This document shows, one piece after another, positions 34,027-42,878 of a stretch of 64,000 bases of DNA (positions are counted from its first letter, which is position 1; each line of letters opens with the position of its first letter). The notes under the pieces are model-generated. The model saw only the letters and a program-made list of their open reading frames with translations, did not search any database and was not told the DNA's origin. Source of the DNA: DATHXC01 sp035459965 (GTDB lineage: Bacteria; Pseudomonadota; Gammaproteobacteria; Burkholderiales; Methylophilaceae); contig DATHXC010000009.1 of assembly GCA_035459965.1 (NCBI GenBank), positions 62,001 to 126,000 of the forward strand, read 5' to 3'. The position numbers were made by a program, and so were the translations under genes.

Positions 34027-35655
34027 ATGAGTGAAGATAACAAACAAGATTCTGTAGCTGGTTTGCCCAAGCCCAGGCGAGAGCAACAGCGCAACTGGCT
34101 ACCATCATTGGTCTGGCTAATTCCAATCATCGCCGCACTCATCGGCATCGGCCTCGTGGTCAAGATCATCGCCGACCGAGGCCCGGTCATCACCATCTCG
34201 TTCCGCACCGGTGAAGGGCTGGAAGCCGGCAAAACCAAGGTGAAATACAAGGAAGTGGATATCGGTGAAGTGCAGGAGATCACGCTGAGTAAGGACCGCT
34301 CGCAGGTGTTGGTCACCGTGCAGCTTTCCAAGAGTGCAAAAAGCTTTACTGCTGTGGATACACACTTCTGGGTAGTGCGACCAAGGCTGGATGCATCCGG
34401 CATCTCCGGGCTAGGCACGTTGCTTTCCGGCGCCTATATCGGCGCGGATGGCGGCATGTCTGAAGATACCACCAAGGAATTCACCGGCCTGGAAGTACAG
34501 CCTACAGTCACCCGGGACGCATCGGGCAAGCAATTCGTACTGCACGCAAATGATCTGGGGTCGCTGGATGTCGGTTCCCCCATTTTTTACCGGCGCATCA
34601 AAGTGGGCCGGGTTTCCGCCTATGATCTGGATGCAGACGGCAAAGGCGTTAACCTGCGCATCTTCATCAATACCCCCTATGACAAGTATGTCGGTATGAA
34701 TACACGTTTCTGGCATGCCAGCGGCATGGATATCCAGGTGAGTTCCAGCGGCTTCAAGGTCAATACACAGTCGCTGGCCAGCGTTATCCTTGGTGGCCTT
34801 GCCTTTCAGTCAGTGGATGACGACCCCGGCGCGCTTTCCAAGGAAAACACCACCTTCCTACTGGCGCAGGACCAAGCAGAAGCGCTCAAGGAGCCTGATG
34901 GCAATTCTGAAACAGTCGTTCTACATTTCAATCAGTCGATACGCGGCCTGGCGCCCGGCGCCGCCGTCGATTTCCGAGGTGTGGTACTGGGCGAAGTGAA
35001 ATCGGTGGGTATCGAATATGATCCAAAACGCCGTGAGTTCGATATGCCGGTGGTGATCGAAATTTATCCGGCCCGACTGGGGCGCAAGTATGCCAAGGAT
35101 GAGGCTCAATCACCCTACACGCAGCAGCAACGCATCCAGTTTATGATCAGCCGCGGTCTGCGCGCGCAGTTGCGCACCGGCAACCTACTAACCGGCCAGC
35201 TCTATATTGCGCTCGATTTCTTCCCTAAAGCCCCCAAGGTAACGATATCCCAGAATGAGATGATCGAACTGCCAACGATTCCTAACGGTCTGGATGAGTT
35301 ACAAACGCAGATCGCTAACATCGCTAGCAATCTCAGTAAGGTACCCTTCGATAAGATAGGCAGTGATTTGCAGAAGTCATTGGTGACGCTAAACAAAACC
35401 CTGAATAGTGCTGAAAAGCTGGCGAATACGTTAAACCAGGATGTTGCACCCGAAGTAACCGCGGCCATGAAAGACGTCCGCAAAACGCTGGATAGCGCAA
35501 ATCGCACATTATCGGAAGACGCGCCACTGCAGCAGGATATGCGCCAAACATTACAGGAGTTGTCGCGTGCTGCCGCATCACTCAAGGTATTGACCGATTA
35601 CCTTGAGCAGCATCCTGAATCGCTTATTCGCGGCAAGGCACTGGATAAACCTTAG
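34027..35655 (+). CDS. pqiB: PqiB-type MCE protein
   Basis: About 542 residues from ATG 34027, with AAGAAAG just upstream. The frame is open from 33985, but that ATG lies inside the preceding gene. One transmembrane helix at about 25-47 (LVWLIPIIAALIGIGLVV), then three MCE repeats (the first at ITISFRTGEGLEAGKTKVKY, the third at SIRGLAPGAAVDFRGVVLGE), ending in a long helical coil (DLQKSLVTLNKTLNSAEKLA). In E. coli PqiB the repeats stack into a hexameric tunnel with a helical needle for lipid transport. Fits the operon. Confidence 0.95.
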   Translation: MSEDNKQDSVAGLPKPRREQQRNWLPSLVWLIPIIAALIGIGLVVKIIADRGPVITISFRTGEGLEAGKTKVKYKEVDIGEVQEITLSKDRSQVLVTVQLSKSAKSFTAVDTHFWVVRPRLDASGISGLGTLLSGAYIGADGGMSEDTTKEFTGLEVQPTVTRDASGKQFVLHANDLGSLDVGSPIFYRRIKVGRVSAYDLDADGKGVNLRIFINTPYDKYVGMNTRFWHASGMDIQVSSSGFKVNTQSLASVILGGLAFQSVDDDPGALSKENTTFLLAQDQAEALKEPDGNSETVVLHFNQSIRGLAPGAAVDFRGVVLGEVKSVGIEYDPKRREFDMPVVIEIYPARLGRKYAKDEAQSPYTQQQRIQFMISRGLRAQLRTGNLLTGQLYIALDFFPKAPKVTISQNEMIELPTIPNGLDELQTQIANIASNLSKVPFDKIGSDLQKSLVTLNKTLNSAEKLANTLNQDVAPEVTAAMKDVRKTLDSANRTLSEDAPLQQDMRQTLQELSRAAASLKVLTDYLEQHPESLIRGKALDKP

Positions 35656-35682
35656 GCACTACAAAATGACAGGAAGAATCGG

Positions 35683-36315
35683 ATGAAACTTACGAAACAA
35701 ACCCTATTAGTGGCCTTGCTGGCACTTATGCTGGGGGCTTGTGGTACCCCCGCAACCACCCGCTTTTACACTTTGGCAAACCCCGTAAAAGCACCTGTTA
35801 TAGCTTTATCGACAGCCAACTCGATAGCCATTGAAGTGTTGCCCATTAACGTGCCGGAGCGCCTTAAGCGCCCACAGTTAGTAGTAAGTATGCAGGGCAG
35901 TACGCAATTGAAGATACTGGAACAAGACCGCTGGTCATCGTCATTCAATGATGAGCTACGCGACGCCATGGCAAGCGGCATCGCCAGCCAGCTTGGCGCA
36001 ACTGATGTTTCACGAGGCGGTCGTGTTGCCAATCAGTCTGTTTACCGCATTGCCGTTGCCTTGCGCCAATTTGATGCATTACCCGGGGATAAGGTGCAAG
36101 CCAATTTTGGCTGGACTGTCACACGTCTGGCGAATAGCACAGGCCCCGGCATTGAAGGCTCGCTTGCCTGCCAGGCTTCCACCAGCCAGGCTGTCGGCAA
36201 TAGTATGGATGACATAGCAAAAGGAGTACGCGCTGCTGTTGAAGAAATTGTGCAGGCTATTTCAGCCAACATCCGTAGCCTCAGCAATGGCGAGGTTGGA
36301 GCATGCCTTAACTAA
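35683..36315 (+). CDS. pqiC: PqiC-type outer-membrane lipoprotein
   Basis: 210 residues. Lipoprotein signal MKLTKQTLLVALLALMLGAC with lipobox LGAC at Cys20, then the ABC-transport auxiliary (DUF330/YmbA) domain (FYTLANPVK, VLPINVPERLKRPQLVV, DRWSSSFNDELRDAM). It is thought to anchor the PqiB needle at the outer membrane. Last gene of pqiA-pqiA-pqiB-pqiC. Confidence 0.93.
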   Translation: MKLTKQTLLVALLALMLGACGTPATTRFYTLANPVKAPVIALSTANSIAIEVLPINVPERLKRPQLVVSMQGSTQLKILEQDRWSSSFNDELRDAMASGIASQLGATDVSRGGRVANQSVYRIAVALRQFDALPGDKVQANFGWTVTRLANSTGPGIEGSLACQASTSQAVGNSMDDIAKGVRAAVEEIVQAISANIRSLSNGEVGACLN

Positions 36316-36335
36316 AGCTAATATCCGAATCCAAT

Positions 36336-36364
36336 AAAAAAGGCTAACAATGTTAGCCTTTTTT
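36336..36364 (+). terminator. Intrinsic terminator of the pqi operon
   Basis: AGGCTAACA at 36341-36349 pairs with TGTTAGCCT at 36351-36359, flanked by A6 and T6 runs. Confidence 0.92.
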
Positions 36365-36383
36365 ACTGCGGCGGAAACGTTTA

Positions 36384-36454
36384 TCGCGCTATAGGTTTGT
36401 ATCGAATGCGTTTGGGTTTTGCTCCTTTGTCGCCAAACTTGCCACGGATTTATG
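36384..36454 (-). pseudogene. Remnant of a second ettA 3' end
   Basis: Read on the minus strand, about 22 codons ending at a TAA at 36382-36384 encode IRGKFGDKGAKPKRIRYKPIAR. This closely matches the C-terminus of the intact EttA next door (LGEEGAKPRRIRYKPITR). The bases differ at many synonymous positions, so this is not a recent tandem copy. An in-frame stop lies just upstream and no start is present. It looks like the tail of a lost or recombined ettA copy. Confidence 0.6.
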
Positions 36455-36523
36455 TGGCTTAGTTTGGCGGGCATACCCGCACGGGTATAGAAGGCGGTAG
36501 GTGAAATTGTTTAATGCAAAGAC

Positions 36524-38188
36524 CTATCTTGTAATCGGTTTGTATCTGATACGTCGAGGTTTAGCGCCTTCTTCCCCTAGTCGCTTCTTCTTATCAGCTT
36601 CATATTCCTGATAGTTACCGTTAAAGAAAGTCCATTGCGACTCACCTTCTGCGGCCAAGATATGCGTGGCAATACGGTCGAGAAACCAGCGATCATGGGA
36701 TATCACCAGCACGCTGCCAGCAAACTCCAGCAAGGCATCTTCCAATGCACGCAGAGTTTCCACATCCAGGTCGTTTGACGGCTCATCCAGCAGCAATACA
36801 TTGCCGCCTGAGATCAGTGTCTTGGCCAAGTGCAGGCGACCACGCTCACCACCTGAAAGGTTGCCGACGATTTTCTGCTGATCACCACCCTTGAAATTGA
36901 AGCGGCCGATGTAAGCACGTGATGGCGTTTCGTAGCGGCCAACGGTGAGGATATCCGAACCCCCAGAGATTTCGTCGAACACCGTTTTGGCGTCGCTCAA
37001 GGCATCGCGGCTTTGATCCACATAGGCCATTTTCACGGTTTGGCCTATGCTTACTTCGCCGCTATCCGGCTGCTCTTTACCGGTAATCATCTTGAACAGG
37101 GTCGATTTACCGGCGCCGTTAGGGCCGATGATGCCGACGATTGCGCCGGGCGGAATGCTGAAGCTCAGGTTATCAATCAGCAACCTATCCTTGAACGCCT
37201 TGCTGACATTCTTGAACTCAATGACCTGGTCACCCAGACGCTCACCAGCAGGGATAAAGATTTCCTGGGTTTCGTTGCGTTTCTGGTATTCAGCGCTGGC
37301 GAGCTCTTCATAGCGGGCAATACGCGCCTTGCTCTTGGCCTGGCGAGCCTTAGGGTTCTGGCGTACCCATTCCAGCTCGGTATTCAGTGCTTTGCGGCGG
37401 GCGGATTCCTGCGACTCTTCCTGACTCAGACGTTCCTGCTTCTGGTCGAGCCAGCTGGAGTAATTGCCTTTCCACGGGATGCCATGGCCACGATCCAGCT
37501 CCAGTATCCATTCGGCAGCATTATCGAGGAAGTATCTATCATGCGTGACCGCTACCACGGTGCCGGGGAAGCGCACCAGGAACTGCTCCAGCCATTCCAC
37601 AGATTCAGCATCCAGGTGATTGGTAGGTTCATCCAATAACAGCATGTCCGGCTTGGAAAGCAGCAGCTTGCACAGCGCCACGCGACGCTTTTCACCACCG
37701 GAAAGCGGGCCTATCTTGGCATCCCACGGTGGCAGGCGTAGCGCGTCGGCGGCGATTTCCAGCTGGTGCTCAACATCCGAACCGCTGGCTGCGATGATGT
37801 TTTCATACTTAGCCTGTTCATCGGCCAGCTTCTCAAAATCGGCATCCGGCTCGGCATAGGCGGCGTAGACTTCTTCCAGCTTTTTCTTGGCCTCCATTAC
37901 CTCGCCCATGCCCGACTCCACCTCTTCGCGCACCGTCTTGTCCGCATCCAGCTGTGGCTCCTGCGGGAGGTAGCCAATAGTGATTTTGGGCTGATGCTGC
38001 ACCTCACCCTCAAACTCCTTATCCGCGCCCGCCATGATGCGCAGCACGGTGGATTTACCCGAACCATTCAGGCCAAGCAGGCCGATCTTGGCGCCGGGGA
38101 AGAAAGAAAGCGAAATATCCTTGATGATTTGCCGCTTGGGCGGGACGATTTTGCTCACGCGGAGCATAGACATTACATATTGGGCCAT
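36524..38188 (-). CDS. ettA: Energy-dependent translational throttle protein (ABC-F)
   Basis: 554 residues, two ABC cassettes. First: Walker A GLNGSGKST, signature LSGGEKRRVALC. Second: Walker A GPNGAGKST, signature LSGGERGRLHLA. The EttA arm and the interdomain linker (LEWVRQNPKARQAKSKARIA) sit between. The C-terminus ends in basic KPRRIRYKPITR. ABC-F proteins bind the ribosomal E site; EttA gates entry to elongation according to ADP/ATP ratio. The start MAQYVMSMLRVSKIVP agrees with the family. Confidence 0.96.
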   Translation of the reverse strand: MAQYVMSMLRVSKIVPPKRQIIKDISLSFFPGAKIGLLGLNGSGKSTVLRIMAGADKEFEGEVQHQPKITIGYLPQEPQLDADKTVREEVESGMGEVMEAKKKLEEVYAAYAEPDADFEKLADEQAKYENIIAASGSDVEHQLEIAADALRLPPWDAKIGPLSGGEKRRVALCKLLLSKPDMLLLDEPTNHLDAESVEWLEQFLVRFPGTVVAVTHDRYFLDNAAEWILELDRGHGIPWKGNYSSWLDQKQERLSQEESQESARRKALNTELEWVRQNPKARQAKSKARIARYEELASAEYQKRNETQEIFIPAGERLGDQVIEFKNVSKAFKDRLLIDNLSFSIPPGAIVGIIGPNGAGKSTLFKMITGKEQPDSGEVSIGQTVKMAYVDQSRDALSDAKTVFDEISGGSDILTVGRYETPSRAYIGRFNFKGGDQQKIVGNLSGGERGRLHLAKTLISGGNVLLLDEPSNDLDVETLRALEDALLEFAGSVLVISHDRWFLDRIATHILAAEGESQWTFFNGNYQEYEADKKKRLGEEGAKPRRIRYKPITR

Positions 38189-38414
38189 GATGAGGGTCGA
38201 TTGATTTGAAAGGATGAAAGCTTACTGCAATCGATGCAGTTTGGGTATCCAGCTTCATCAAAAGCACAGGTTTAGTACCTATAAATTTTGCTTTAAGTGC
38301 TTACCAAGCTTGCATTAACGAGCTAAACCTAATAATTTAGTAGCATTTATGGTCGTAACTTGTTCTAATCACTAACAATAATTCATTCTTAATGTTAGTA
38401 AATCAGGGAAATCC

Positions 38415-38912
38415 ATGAACAACTATTCCAGAATCGCCATTCTAGTCACCGCTATCAGCCTGATGACAGCCCTATTCAATATTGCCCAAGCAGAACCCAT
38501 CATCCTGAAATCAGCCACTGGTATCAATTTCATCAACGGCGGTATCGGCAGGGAAGAAGTAGAAACTATCCGCAAAGTAGCCAAAAAATTCCCGCTGCAG
38601 TTGCTGTTTTCTGAAGGAAAAGCGGGCAGGGCGCTCACGGATATTGGTCTGGCTATTACAGATAGCAACGGGACAACTGTTTTTACTTGGAAGAAAGCGG
38701 GGCCGTTGCTGTATATCGACCTGCCTGCCGGGAAATATAAGGTGACTGGCAATTACAATGGGGCCAAACAATCACACATTATTACCCTTGTAGCTGGAGA
38801 AAAACCACAGAAGCTATACCTGAACTGGAAAGCCGAAGTACCGGAAGACGCTATCGATCCTACTGATAATGTTAATTCAGGTTTAAGCGAGAATGCAGAG
38901 CAAGCCAATTAA
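38415..38912 (+). CDS. Exported protein with carboxypeptidase-regulatory-like domain
   Basis: 165 residues. Signal peptide cleaved after AQA (about residue 26). The mature part has a conserved opening FINGGIGREEVETIRKVAKK, then an Ig/CarboxypepD_reg-like beta domain (ALTDIGLAITDSNGTTVFTW, LPAGKYKVTGNYNG, ending KPQKLYLNW) and a disordered acidic tail. A family of short periplasmic proteins I associate with betaproteobacteria; function unknown. It is the only plus-strand gene between ettA and the cytochrome pair. The 226-nt gap before it shows nothing recognisable. Confidence 0.78.
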   Translation: MNNYSRIAILVTAISLMTALFNIAQAEPIILKSATGINFINGGIGREEVETIRKVAKKFPLQLLFSEGKAGRALTDIGLAITDSNGTTVFTWKKAGPLLYIDLPAGKYKVTGNYNGAKQSHIITLVAGEKPQKLYLNWKAEVPEDAIDPTDNVNSGLSENAEQAN

Positions 38913-38931
38913 ACTCGCTCTGCAAGTATAA

Positions 38932-40764
38932 CTACTCAACCGTCACCGACTTCGCCAAATTCCTAGGCTTATCCACATCCGTCCCCTTCAACAACGCCGC
39001 ATGATAGGCCAGCAGCTGCACCGGGATGGTATGCAATATCGGTGACAGAATGCCCACATGGCGTGGCGTACGGATGACATGCACGCCCTCGCTCTCTGTG
39101 AAATGGCTATCGGCATCGGCAAATACGAATAGCTCGCCGCCACGGGCTGCCACTTCTTGCATGTTGGATTTCACTTTTTCCAGCAAGGCATCGTTAGGAG
39201 CAATCACGACTACCGGCATATCTTTATCTACGAGTGCCAGCGGACCGTGCTTGAGCTCGCCTGCTGGATAGGCCTCGGCATGGATATAGGTGATTTCCTT
39301 GAGCTTGAGTGCGCCTTCCAGCGCGATAGGGTAGTGCATACCCCGGCCCAGGAACAGCGCATGCTGTTTGTTGCCAAAAGCCTTTGCCCATTCACGAATC
39401 TGCGGCTCCAAATTCAGTGCATGTTGCACGCTACCGGGCAAATGACGCATCTCATCCAGATAACTCTGCTCTTGCTCGACACTCAAGTAGCCACGTTGCT
39501 TGGCCAGGGTAGCTGCCAGCGTGAATAAGGCAATAAGTTGCGTGGTGAAGGCCTTGGTGGAGGCCACGCCGATTTCGGCGCCTGCGCGCGTGTAGAGTAC
39601 GACCTTGGAGGCGCGCGGGATGGCGCTCTCCTGCACGTTGCAGATTGCCAGCGTCAGCTGCTGACCTAGTGTCTTGGCATGCTTAAGCGCTTCCATGGTA
39701 TCCAGCGTTTCGCCGGACTGCGAAATGGTGACGATGAGCTGGTTGGGATTAGGCACTGATTGGCGATAACGATACTCACTGGCGATCTCGACCGAAGTGG
39801 GTATCCTGGCGATACTCTCCAGCCAGTATTTGGCGGTGAGGCCCGCGTAATAGCTGGTGCCTGCAGCGAGTATCAATATGCTGTCTGCTTGCGCAAATAC
39901 TTCTTTGGCGCCGTCACCGAACAGGGCGGGGGAGAAGCTGGCATCATCAATCGCGGCTTCTATGGTGTCTGTCAGCGCACGTGGTTGCTCGTGGATCTCT
40001 TTTTGCATGAAGTGGGTATAAGGGCCAAGCTCCATGGAGGCGAGCGAAACATCGCTGAGGTGGATGGTACGGCTAGCTTCATTACCATCGCGACCATAAA
40101 TGGTGACGCCATCACGGCGGATAGTGGCAACATCGCCATCTTCCAGGTAAATCACGCGGCGGGTGACAGATAACACGGCTGAGACATCGGAAGCGATGAA
40201 ATTTTCGCCTTCGCCCAAACCAATCAATAGCGGGCAACCCTGGCGGGCACAGACCATGAGTTCTGGCGACTTGATGGAGATGACGCTGATGGCGAAAGCA
40301 CCTGTCAGTTCGGCCACTGCGCTCTGCGTGGCGGCTAATAAATCTTGGCCTTGTGCGTGATAGTAATGGATCAGGTGGGCGATTACCTCGGTATCGGTCT
40401 GGGATTCAAACACATAGCCCAGGCCTTTGAGGCGGCTGCGTTGCTCATCATGGTTTTCGATAATGCCGTTATGTACAACGGCGATCTCACCTTTTGATAC
40501 GTGCGGGTGGGCGTTGGACTCAGTCACGCCGCCATGCGTCGCCCAACGTGTATGGCCTATGCCGACTTGCCCGCTCAGGCCTTCCGCATTGGCTTTGTCT
40601 ATCATGGCGGCTACTCGGCCCACCGCACGTACACGTTCGATGCTTCCATTATCCAATACGGCGATACCGGCTGAATCGTAGCCGCGGTACTCCAGGCGAC
40701 TCAGGCCTTCTATCAATACCGATACCACGTTACGCGAAGCGACTGCACCTACAATTCCACACAT
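38932..40764 (-). CDS. glmS: Glutamine-fructose-6-phosphate aminotransferase
   Basis: 610 residues, normal length. The class-II amidotransferase domain with N-terminal nucleophile Cys2 (MCGIVGAVASRNV) and GHTRWATHGG, a linker, then two SIS isomerase domains (LAAGTSYYAG, TISQSGETLDT) and a C-terminal KPRNLAKSVTVE. It makes glucosamine-6-phosphate for cell wall and lipopolysaccharide. It lies 36 nt downstream of glmU, which supplies the later steps. Confidence 0.98.
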   Translation of the reverse strand: MCGIVGAVASRNVVSVLIEGLSRLEYRGYDSAGIAVLDNGSIERVRAVGRVAAMIDKANAEGLSGQVGIGHTRWATHGGVTESNAHPHVSKGEIAVVHNGIIENHDEQRSRLKGLGYVFESQTDTEVIAHLIHYYHAQGQDLLAATQSAVAELTGAFAISVISIKSPELMVCARQGCPLLIGLGEGENFIASDVSAVLSVTRRVIYLEDGDVATIRRDGVTIYGRDGNEASRTIHLSDVSLASMELGPYTHFMQKEIHEQPRALTDTIEAAIDDASFSPALFGDGAKEVFAQADSILILAAGTSYYAGLTAKYWLESIARIPTSVEIASEYRYRQSVPNPNQLIVTISQSGETLDTMEALKHAKTLGQQLTLAICNVQESAIPRASKVVLYTRAGAEIGVASTKAFTTQLIALFTLAATLAKQRGYLSVEQEQSYLDEMRHLPGSVQHALNLEPQIREWAKAFGNKQHALFLGRGMHYPIALEGALKLKEITYIHAEAYPAGELKHGPLALVDKDMPVVVIAPNDALLEKVKSNMQEVAARGGELFVFADADSHFTESEGVHVIRTPRHVGILSPILHTIPVQLLAYHAALLKGTDVDKPRNLAKSVTVE

Positions 40765-40800
40765 ACTTTGAGCCTCTATTTCTTTATTTCACTGTTAATT

Positions 40801-42243
40801 TTACTTCTTTAATTTTTGCGGACGTTTCCATCCAGTGACTGTTGTTTGCCTGCCACGTGACAATGTAAGCTCGCCTGCTGGGGCATCTTTGGTAATCGTC
40901 GAACCAGCCGCAATAGTGGCACCCTCACCAATCGTGACTGGTGCAACCAGCTGTGAATCTGAACCGATAAAAGCATGGTCGCCGATCACGGTACGGAATT
41001 TATTTGCGCCGTCGTAATTGCAGGTAATCGTTCCTGCGCCAATATTGACGGCCTTACCCACGGTGGTATCACCGACATAGCTAAGGTGGTTGATTTTGCT
41101 GCCAACGTCGACCTGGCTATTCTTGAGTTCGACGAAGTTGCCGATATGGGTATCTGTATTCAATTCGGTGCCAGGACGCAGCCTGGCGTAAGGCCCGATC
41201 CGGCATTGATCCGCCACCTTGGCCTGTTCAATATGGGTATATGGCGCGACTATGGTGCCAGCACCGATAATGCTGTCTTTAATGACACAATAAGCACCTA
41301 TTTTTACACCGTCTACCAAAGTGACATTGCCTTCGAATATACAACCTACATCAATTTCTATATCGTTACCGGTGCTCAGACTGCCACGCACGTCAATACG
41401 TAATGGGTCGAACAGCGTGACTCCTGACTGCATCAGCTTATCGGCATTACGCGTCTGGAATACACGCTCCAGGCCTGCCAGATCCTGCTTGGAATTGACA
41501 CCTGCCACGGAGGATTCATCTGCAGAGGCTTCCGTTGCGATAGTCAGGTCGGTGGCTGAAGCGTTGGCCCAGCTGGAATCGGATGACTCGTCATCGCTGA
41601 TTTCATTATGTGCAGCCTCACCATCCTGCTCAGCCATGGCGACGATATCGGTGAGGTAAAACTCGCCTTGCGCGTTATTGTTGCTGAGGCGTTTAAGCCA
41701 TCTGTCCAGGTATTTGTTTTGGGCCGCGATGATGCCGGTATTTACTTCCTTGATCTGGCGTTGCTCGGCAGTGGCATCTTTATGCTCAACAATGGCAGTA
41801 ACAAAGCCCTCATGGTTGCGCACGATACGGCCATAACCTGTCGGGTCGGCCTTGATGGCTGTGAGCAGCCCAAGATGCTCGGTCTTTTCCAGCAACTGCT
41901 GGCAGCTGGCGATGCTGACCAGTGGCACATCCCCTAGCAATATCAGTGTTGTCGCATCGGCATCCAAATGAGGCATGGCCTGCTGCACGGCATGGCCGGT
42001 ACCTAATTGCTCGCTCTGCAGTGCCCATATGATCTCTTCATGCGCAAAAGCTTTTGGTACTGCATCGCCACCATAACCATAGACTACAACGATCTTGCTC
42101 GGATTTAATTGCTTGGCGCAGTCAATGACATGCTGCAGTAGCGGTTTGCCTGCCAGCTTATGTAGTACTTTGGGTAGTTGCGAATGCATGCGCGTGCCCT
42201 TGCCAGCAGCAAGGATGACGATATTCAGTTTATGTGTGGGCAT
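40801..42243 (-). CDS. glmU: Bifunctional UDP-GlcNAc pyrophosphorylase / glucosamine-1-P acetyltransferase
   Basis: 480 residues against about 456 in E. coli. N-terminal nucleotidyltransferase with LAAGKGTRMHSQLPKVLHKL, LLGDVPLV and the GEFYLTDIVAMA end. The C-terminal left-handed beta-helix has hexapeptide repeats and the catalytic histidine region (IGNFVELKNSQVD, then HLSYVGDTTVGKAVNIGAG). The extra 24 residues lie at about 212-247 in the linker between domains and form an acidic, Ser-rich stretch (EISDDESSDSSW, then IATEASADESS) where E. coli has VHPQRLSEVEGVN. The insertion is likely a flexible surface loop. Confidence 0.97.
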   Translation of the reverse strand: MPTHKLNIVILAAGKGTRMHSQLPKVLHKLAGKPLLQHVIDCAKQLNPSKIVVVYGYGGDAVPKAFAHEEIIWALQSEQLGTGHAVQQAMPHLDADATTLILLGDVPLVSIASCQQLLEKTEHLGLLTAIKADPTGYGRIVRNHEGFVTAIVEHKDATAEQRQIKEVNTGIIAAQNKYLDRWLKRLSNNNAQGEFYLTDIVAMAEQDGEAAHNEISDDESSDSSWANASATDLTIATEASADESSVAGVNSKQDLAGLERVFQTRNADKLMQSGVTLFDPLRIDVRGSLSTGNDIEIDVGCIFEGNVTLVDGVKIGAYCVIKDSIIGAGTIVAPYTHIEQAKVADQCRIGPYARLRPGTELNTDTHIGNFVELKNSQVDVGSKINHLSYVGDTTVGKAVNIGAGTITCNYDGANKFRTVIGDHAFIGSDSQLVAPVTIGEGATIAAGSTITKDAPAGELTLSRGRQTTVTGWKRPQKLKK

Positions 42244-42342
42244 TTGGAGTGTATATGGCCGTTGGAAGCTTATACGATATTGTAAAGCATAATGTATTCG
42301 CCAAGCTGACAGTTACTTGGCAGTTGCGAGCGATCAAACGTG

Positions 42343-42368
42343 AAAAAGGCAGCCAAGGCTGCCTTTTT
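42343..42368 (-). terminator. Intrinsic terminator of the ATP synthase operon
   Basis: AAAAAGGCAGCC at 42343-42354 and GGCTGCCTTTTT at 42357-42368 form a perfect 12-bp stem with A- and T-runs. It lies 31 nt past the atpC stop. Confidence 0.93.
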
Positions 42369-42398
42369 CATCATGTTTCAACCATGCTACTTTTAGTA

Positions 42399-42824
42399 TT
42401 AATGTACTTTTTTACGCAGCTTGGATATCGCCTGCAATTGCGCCAATGCTTCTGCCAGCTCAACCTGTGCCTGGGCATAGTTGACTTCGCTGGAGTTGCT
42501 CTTAAGCGTTTCTTCGGCCAGACGTTTGGCTTCAAGCGCTTTGGCTTCATCCAGGTCATGACCGCGAATGGCAGTATCTGCCAATACAGTCACCAGGCCT
42601 GGCTGCACTTCAAGGATACCGCCTGAAACGAAGATCAATTGCTCTTCAGCTTCATTTGGCAGCTTGATACGCAGGGCACCAGGCTTGATAGTAGTGAGCA
42701 TAGGTGTGTGACGCGGGAAAATACCGACTTCACCCATGATTGCAGGTGCGACAATGAATTCTGCCTCACCTGAAAAAATGGATTCTTCAGCACTTACTAC
42801 GTCGATTTGTATCGTTGATGCCAT
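42399..42824 (-). CDS. atpC: F1 ATP synthase epsilon subunit
   Basis: 141 residues. N-terminal beta-sandwich (IQIDVVSAEESIFSGEAEFI, then MGEVGIFPRHTPMLTTIKPG), C-terminal helical hairpin (ALEAKRLAEETLKS, then VELAEALAQLQAISK), the part that can inhibit ATP hydrolysis. Last of the atp genes, 54 nt after atpD. Confidence 0.97.
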   Translation of the reverse strand: MASTIQIDVVSAEESIFSGEAEFIVAPAIMGEVGIFPRHTPMLTTIKPGALRIKLPNEAEEQLIFVSGGILEVQPGLVTVLADTAIRGHDLDEAKALEAKRLAEETLKSNSSEVNYAQAQVELAEALAQLQAISKLRKKVH

Positions 42825-42878
42825 ATTGTTTACCTATTTACTTTTAGCCGTTACAGAAAGCTCAGAATCGAGTCCTGC

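Noticed and set aside
33230..34126. 298-residue open frame on the minus strand across the pqi operon
   Set aside because: Antisense to the recognisable PqiA half and PqiB; composition is typical of a shadow frame.
36006..36021. TGTTTCACG half-match to parS inside pqiC
   Set aside because: Only the left half matches; the right half (AGGCGGT) does not.
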